From JAXGZG01 sp050952065 (GTDB lineage Bacteria; Bacillota; Sulfobacillia; Fermentithermobacillales; Fermentithermobacillaceae): a stretch of DNA of 64,000 nt. Below, piece after piece: positions 62,824-64,000 of this stretch. The translations under genes were made by a program, and so were the position numbers. The stretch is from the NCBI GenBank assembly GCA_050952065.1, contig JBMNKF010000001.1, forward strand, positions 124,001 to 188,000, in the 5' to 3' direction. Every line of letters starts with the position of its first letter. The stretch's first letter is position 1. A model generated the notes under the pieces. The model was not told the origin of the DNA. It ran no database searches and saw only the letters and a program-made list of their open reading frames with translations.

Positions 62824-62995
62824 CCCCCCAGACACCCCATCGACATAAACATGCCAACGTGGTAATTTTGACAGTATGCAGCAAGGGATATGCCCCCACC
62901 TGCGCCAATTCGCGCCCAGTGTTGATGCAAGATCCAGATAGAAAGCAAACTTGCAAGATAAGGGCGGTGACATGCCATAGAAAGTAGGCGAGGGA

Positions 62996-64000
62996 ATGTC
63001 GGATAAGAGACACAGCATTATTGGCGCAATGTGCCACTACGCGGCGCGGAAGCCGATAAGGATGCACATGCCCGGCCACAAAGGCAAGAAGGCCTTTTCC
63101 TCTAGCTCTGGCGCTGAACCAACGCCTCAATGGGCAAACGCACTGCTAGACGAACTTCGAGCCATAGACATGACCGAGTCGCCGGGACTGGATAACCTGC
63201 ACTATCCTACGGGATGCATCCGCGAGGTGGAGAGACGTGCCGAGAGACTCTACGGTTCGGCACGAACTTACATGCTTGTGAACGGTGCCACATCAGGTAT
63301 TCAGGCGTCCCTGCTTGCCACGCGAATGACGTTAGGCGCCGGGAACATAATACTGCCGCGGAACGTTCACAAGTCTATGGTTACTGCTATGGCCATGTCG
63401 GGGCTCGAACCTGTGTACGTTTGGCCAGAGTATGATCGGCGTTTGGGAGGACATCTTCCTCTCGATGCCCATGGAGTGAGGAAGGCGCTGGAGAGCCAGA
63501 TGTCCGGGCAGATCGAGGTCTCGCCCAGAGCGGTTCTTGTGCTCAACCCAACTTACAGCGGGTTTGCCAGGAATCTTACGGAAATTGCTGACCTAGTTCA
63601 TTCCTGCGGCGCTCTCTTGATAGTTGATGAGGCTCACGGCAGCCACTTTGGGTTGGGCAGTGGCCTTCCTCCTTCTGCGTTGGAGTGCGGCGCCGACCTG
63701 GTCGTTCACGGTGCCCACAAGACTACTGTGGCTTTCACCCAGACCGCTTTTCTTCATGTAGGTCCCCAGACTCCTGAACGCTTTCCGGCGCTCCTTCCCG
63801 CTGTTGAAGAAGCCCTCCGGGCGGTTCAGACTACTTCTCCGTCGTACATCCTTCTAGCTTCTCTTGAGCAAGCGATTGCCAATTTGGAGAAGGATGGGGG
63901 CGCCTGGGTAAGCCGAGGCGTCTCTTCCGCTCTTGAGGTGTCCAGAAGACTTGCCAAGATACCCGGGCTTTCGGTCGCCGGATATGACCCTTCTGCCCCG
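62996..64000 (+). CDS. Orn/Lys/Arg decarboxylase-type PLP enzyme, 5' part (runs off the window)
   Basis: An open frame from ATG at 62996 to the right edge, about 335 residues without a stop. Fold-type I PLP enzyme of the YaaO/SpeA group: PIRMHMPGHKGKKAF at the N-terminus, DMTESPGLDNLHYPTG, LVNGATSGIQASLLA, VLVLNPTYSGFARNL, VDEAHGSHFG (cofactor Asp) and VVHGAHKTTVAFTQTA with the Lys that forms the Schiff base. Such enzymes decarboxylate arginine, lysine or ornithine to start polyamine synthesis. The C-terminal domain lies beyond the window. The ribosome site (GGCGAGGGA) is very close to the ATG. Confidence 0.9.
   Translation, partial: MSDKRHSIIGAMCHYAARKPIRMHMPGHKGKKAFSSSSGAEPTPQWANALLDELRAIDMTESPGLDNLHYPTGCIREVERRAERLYGSARTYMLVNGATSGIQASLLATRMTLGAGNIILPRNVHKSMVTAMAMSGLEPVYVWPEYDRRLGGHLPLDAHGVRKALESQMSGQIEVSPRAVLVLNPTYSGFARNLTEIADLVHSCGALLIVDEAHGSHFGLGSGLPPSALECGADLVVHGAHKTTVAFTQTAFLHVGPQTPERFPALLPAVEEALRAVQTTSPSYILLASLEQAIANLEKDGGAWVSRGVSSALEVSRRLAKIPGLSVAGYDPSAP

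Larger units (their letters stand above)
62362..62995. other. Repeat-containing intergenic region
   Basis: About 630 bases between the divergent amidohydrolase and decarboxylase genes, mostly taken up by two sets of repeats (see 62590-62727 and 62768-62823). Minus-strand frames are open across it but have no ribosome sites and simply mirror the repeats. No clear promoter for the decarboxylase gene was found. Confidence 0.5.

Noticed and set aside
62473..63130. Minus-strand open frames with protein-like repeats
   Set aside because: They lie in the 31-bp repeat array; the period is not divisible by three, all frames show the repeats, and no ribosome site precedes them. One also overlaps the start of the decarboxylase gene.

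Overview
This window most likely comes from an anaerobic, spore-forming member of the Bacillota. The evidence is strong GGAGG-type ribosome binding sites with many GTG and TTG starts, an S-layer (SLH) surface protein, a PdaB-like sporulation deacetylase, Rex, a LytR-CpsA-Psr protein, a Na+-pumping methylmalonyl-CoA decarboxylase, and an HspR-dnaK-grpE unit. No tRNA, rRNA or CRISPR array was recognised. I cannot name a genus from the sequence.

Layout. 0-8 kb: 3' end of a MATE exporter; a TPP riboswitch and terminator controlling thiT-thiN; a PdaB-like deacetylase; a minus-strand cluster of four small unknown genes including a YbaB/EbfC paralogue; an M19 dipeptidase-like protein; and a glycerate kinase fused to a Nudix hydrolase. 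7.9-12.7 kb: a strong promoter and hairpin leader ahead of a membrane-anchored protein and a secreted hydrolase-like protein with a PKD-like domain, then a lone MacB-type ATPase. 12.7-20.2 kb: lgt, a Gx-type membrane protein, rex, then mmdA-mmdD-mmdC-mmdB followed by the B12-binding subunit of methylmalonyl-CoA mutase and meaB. These genes fit succinate to propionate conversion coupled to Na+ export. 20.2-25.2 kb: two FtsX-type permeases (one frameshifted) and an IS256-family element sitting between what look like the two ends of a destroyed SLH-protein gene. 25.3-34.3 kb: housekeeping genes (hspR-dnaK-grpE, a BadF-type kinase, a proline/glycine-rich Sm-like protein, mnmA, a CBS-ACT protein, a frameshifted YitT, an LCP protein).

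34.5-58.7 kb looks like an accessory, partly decaying region. It holds single genes on both strands (two M24 peptidase-like proteins, two VOC proteins, rlmH, an S41-like lipoprotein, an MBL hydrolase, an APH-type kinase, an Fe-S aldo/keto reductase, YlxP, a GyrI-like protein, a HerA-like ATPase, a CoA-transferase, a dienelactone hydrolase, and a radical-SAM maturase with a SEC-C tail). Among them lie several broken genes (an ASCH/PUA-like gene, a DUF3795 gene, an M24 peptidase). 58.7-64 kb: an SLH surface protein, an amidohydrolase, a 31-bp-period array of palindromic repeats, and the 5' part of an Orn/Lys/Arg decarboxylase-type gene running off the end.

The least explained features are the 31-bp palindrome array at 62.59-62.73 kb, the short hairpin leader at 7.95 kb, the four-gene YbaB-paralogue cluster, the Sm-like protein with a Pro/Gly-rich insert, and the number of genes broken by frameshifts. 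I do not see a complete new multi-gene defence or biosynthetic system.
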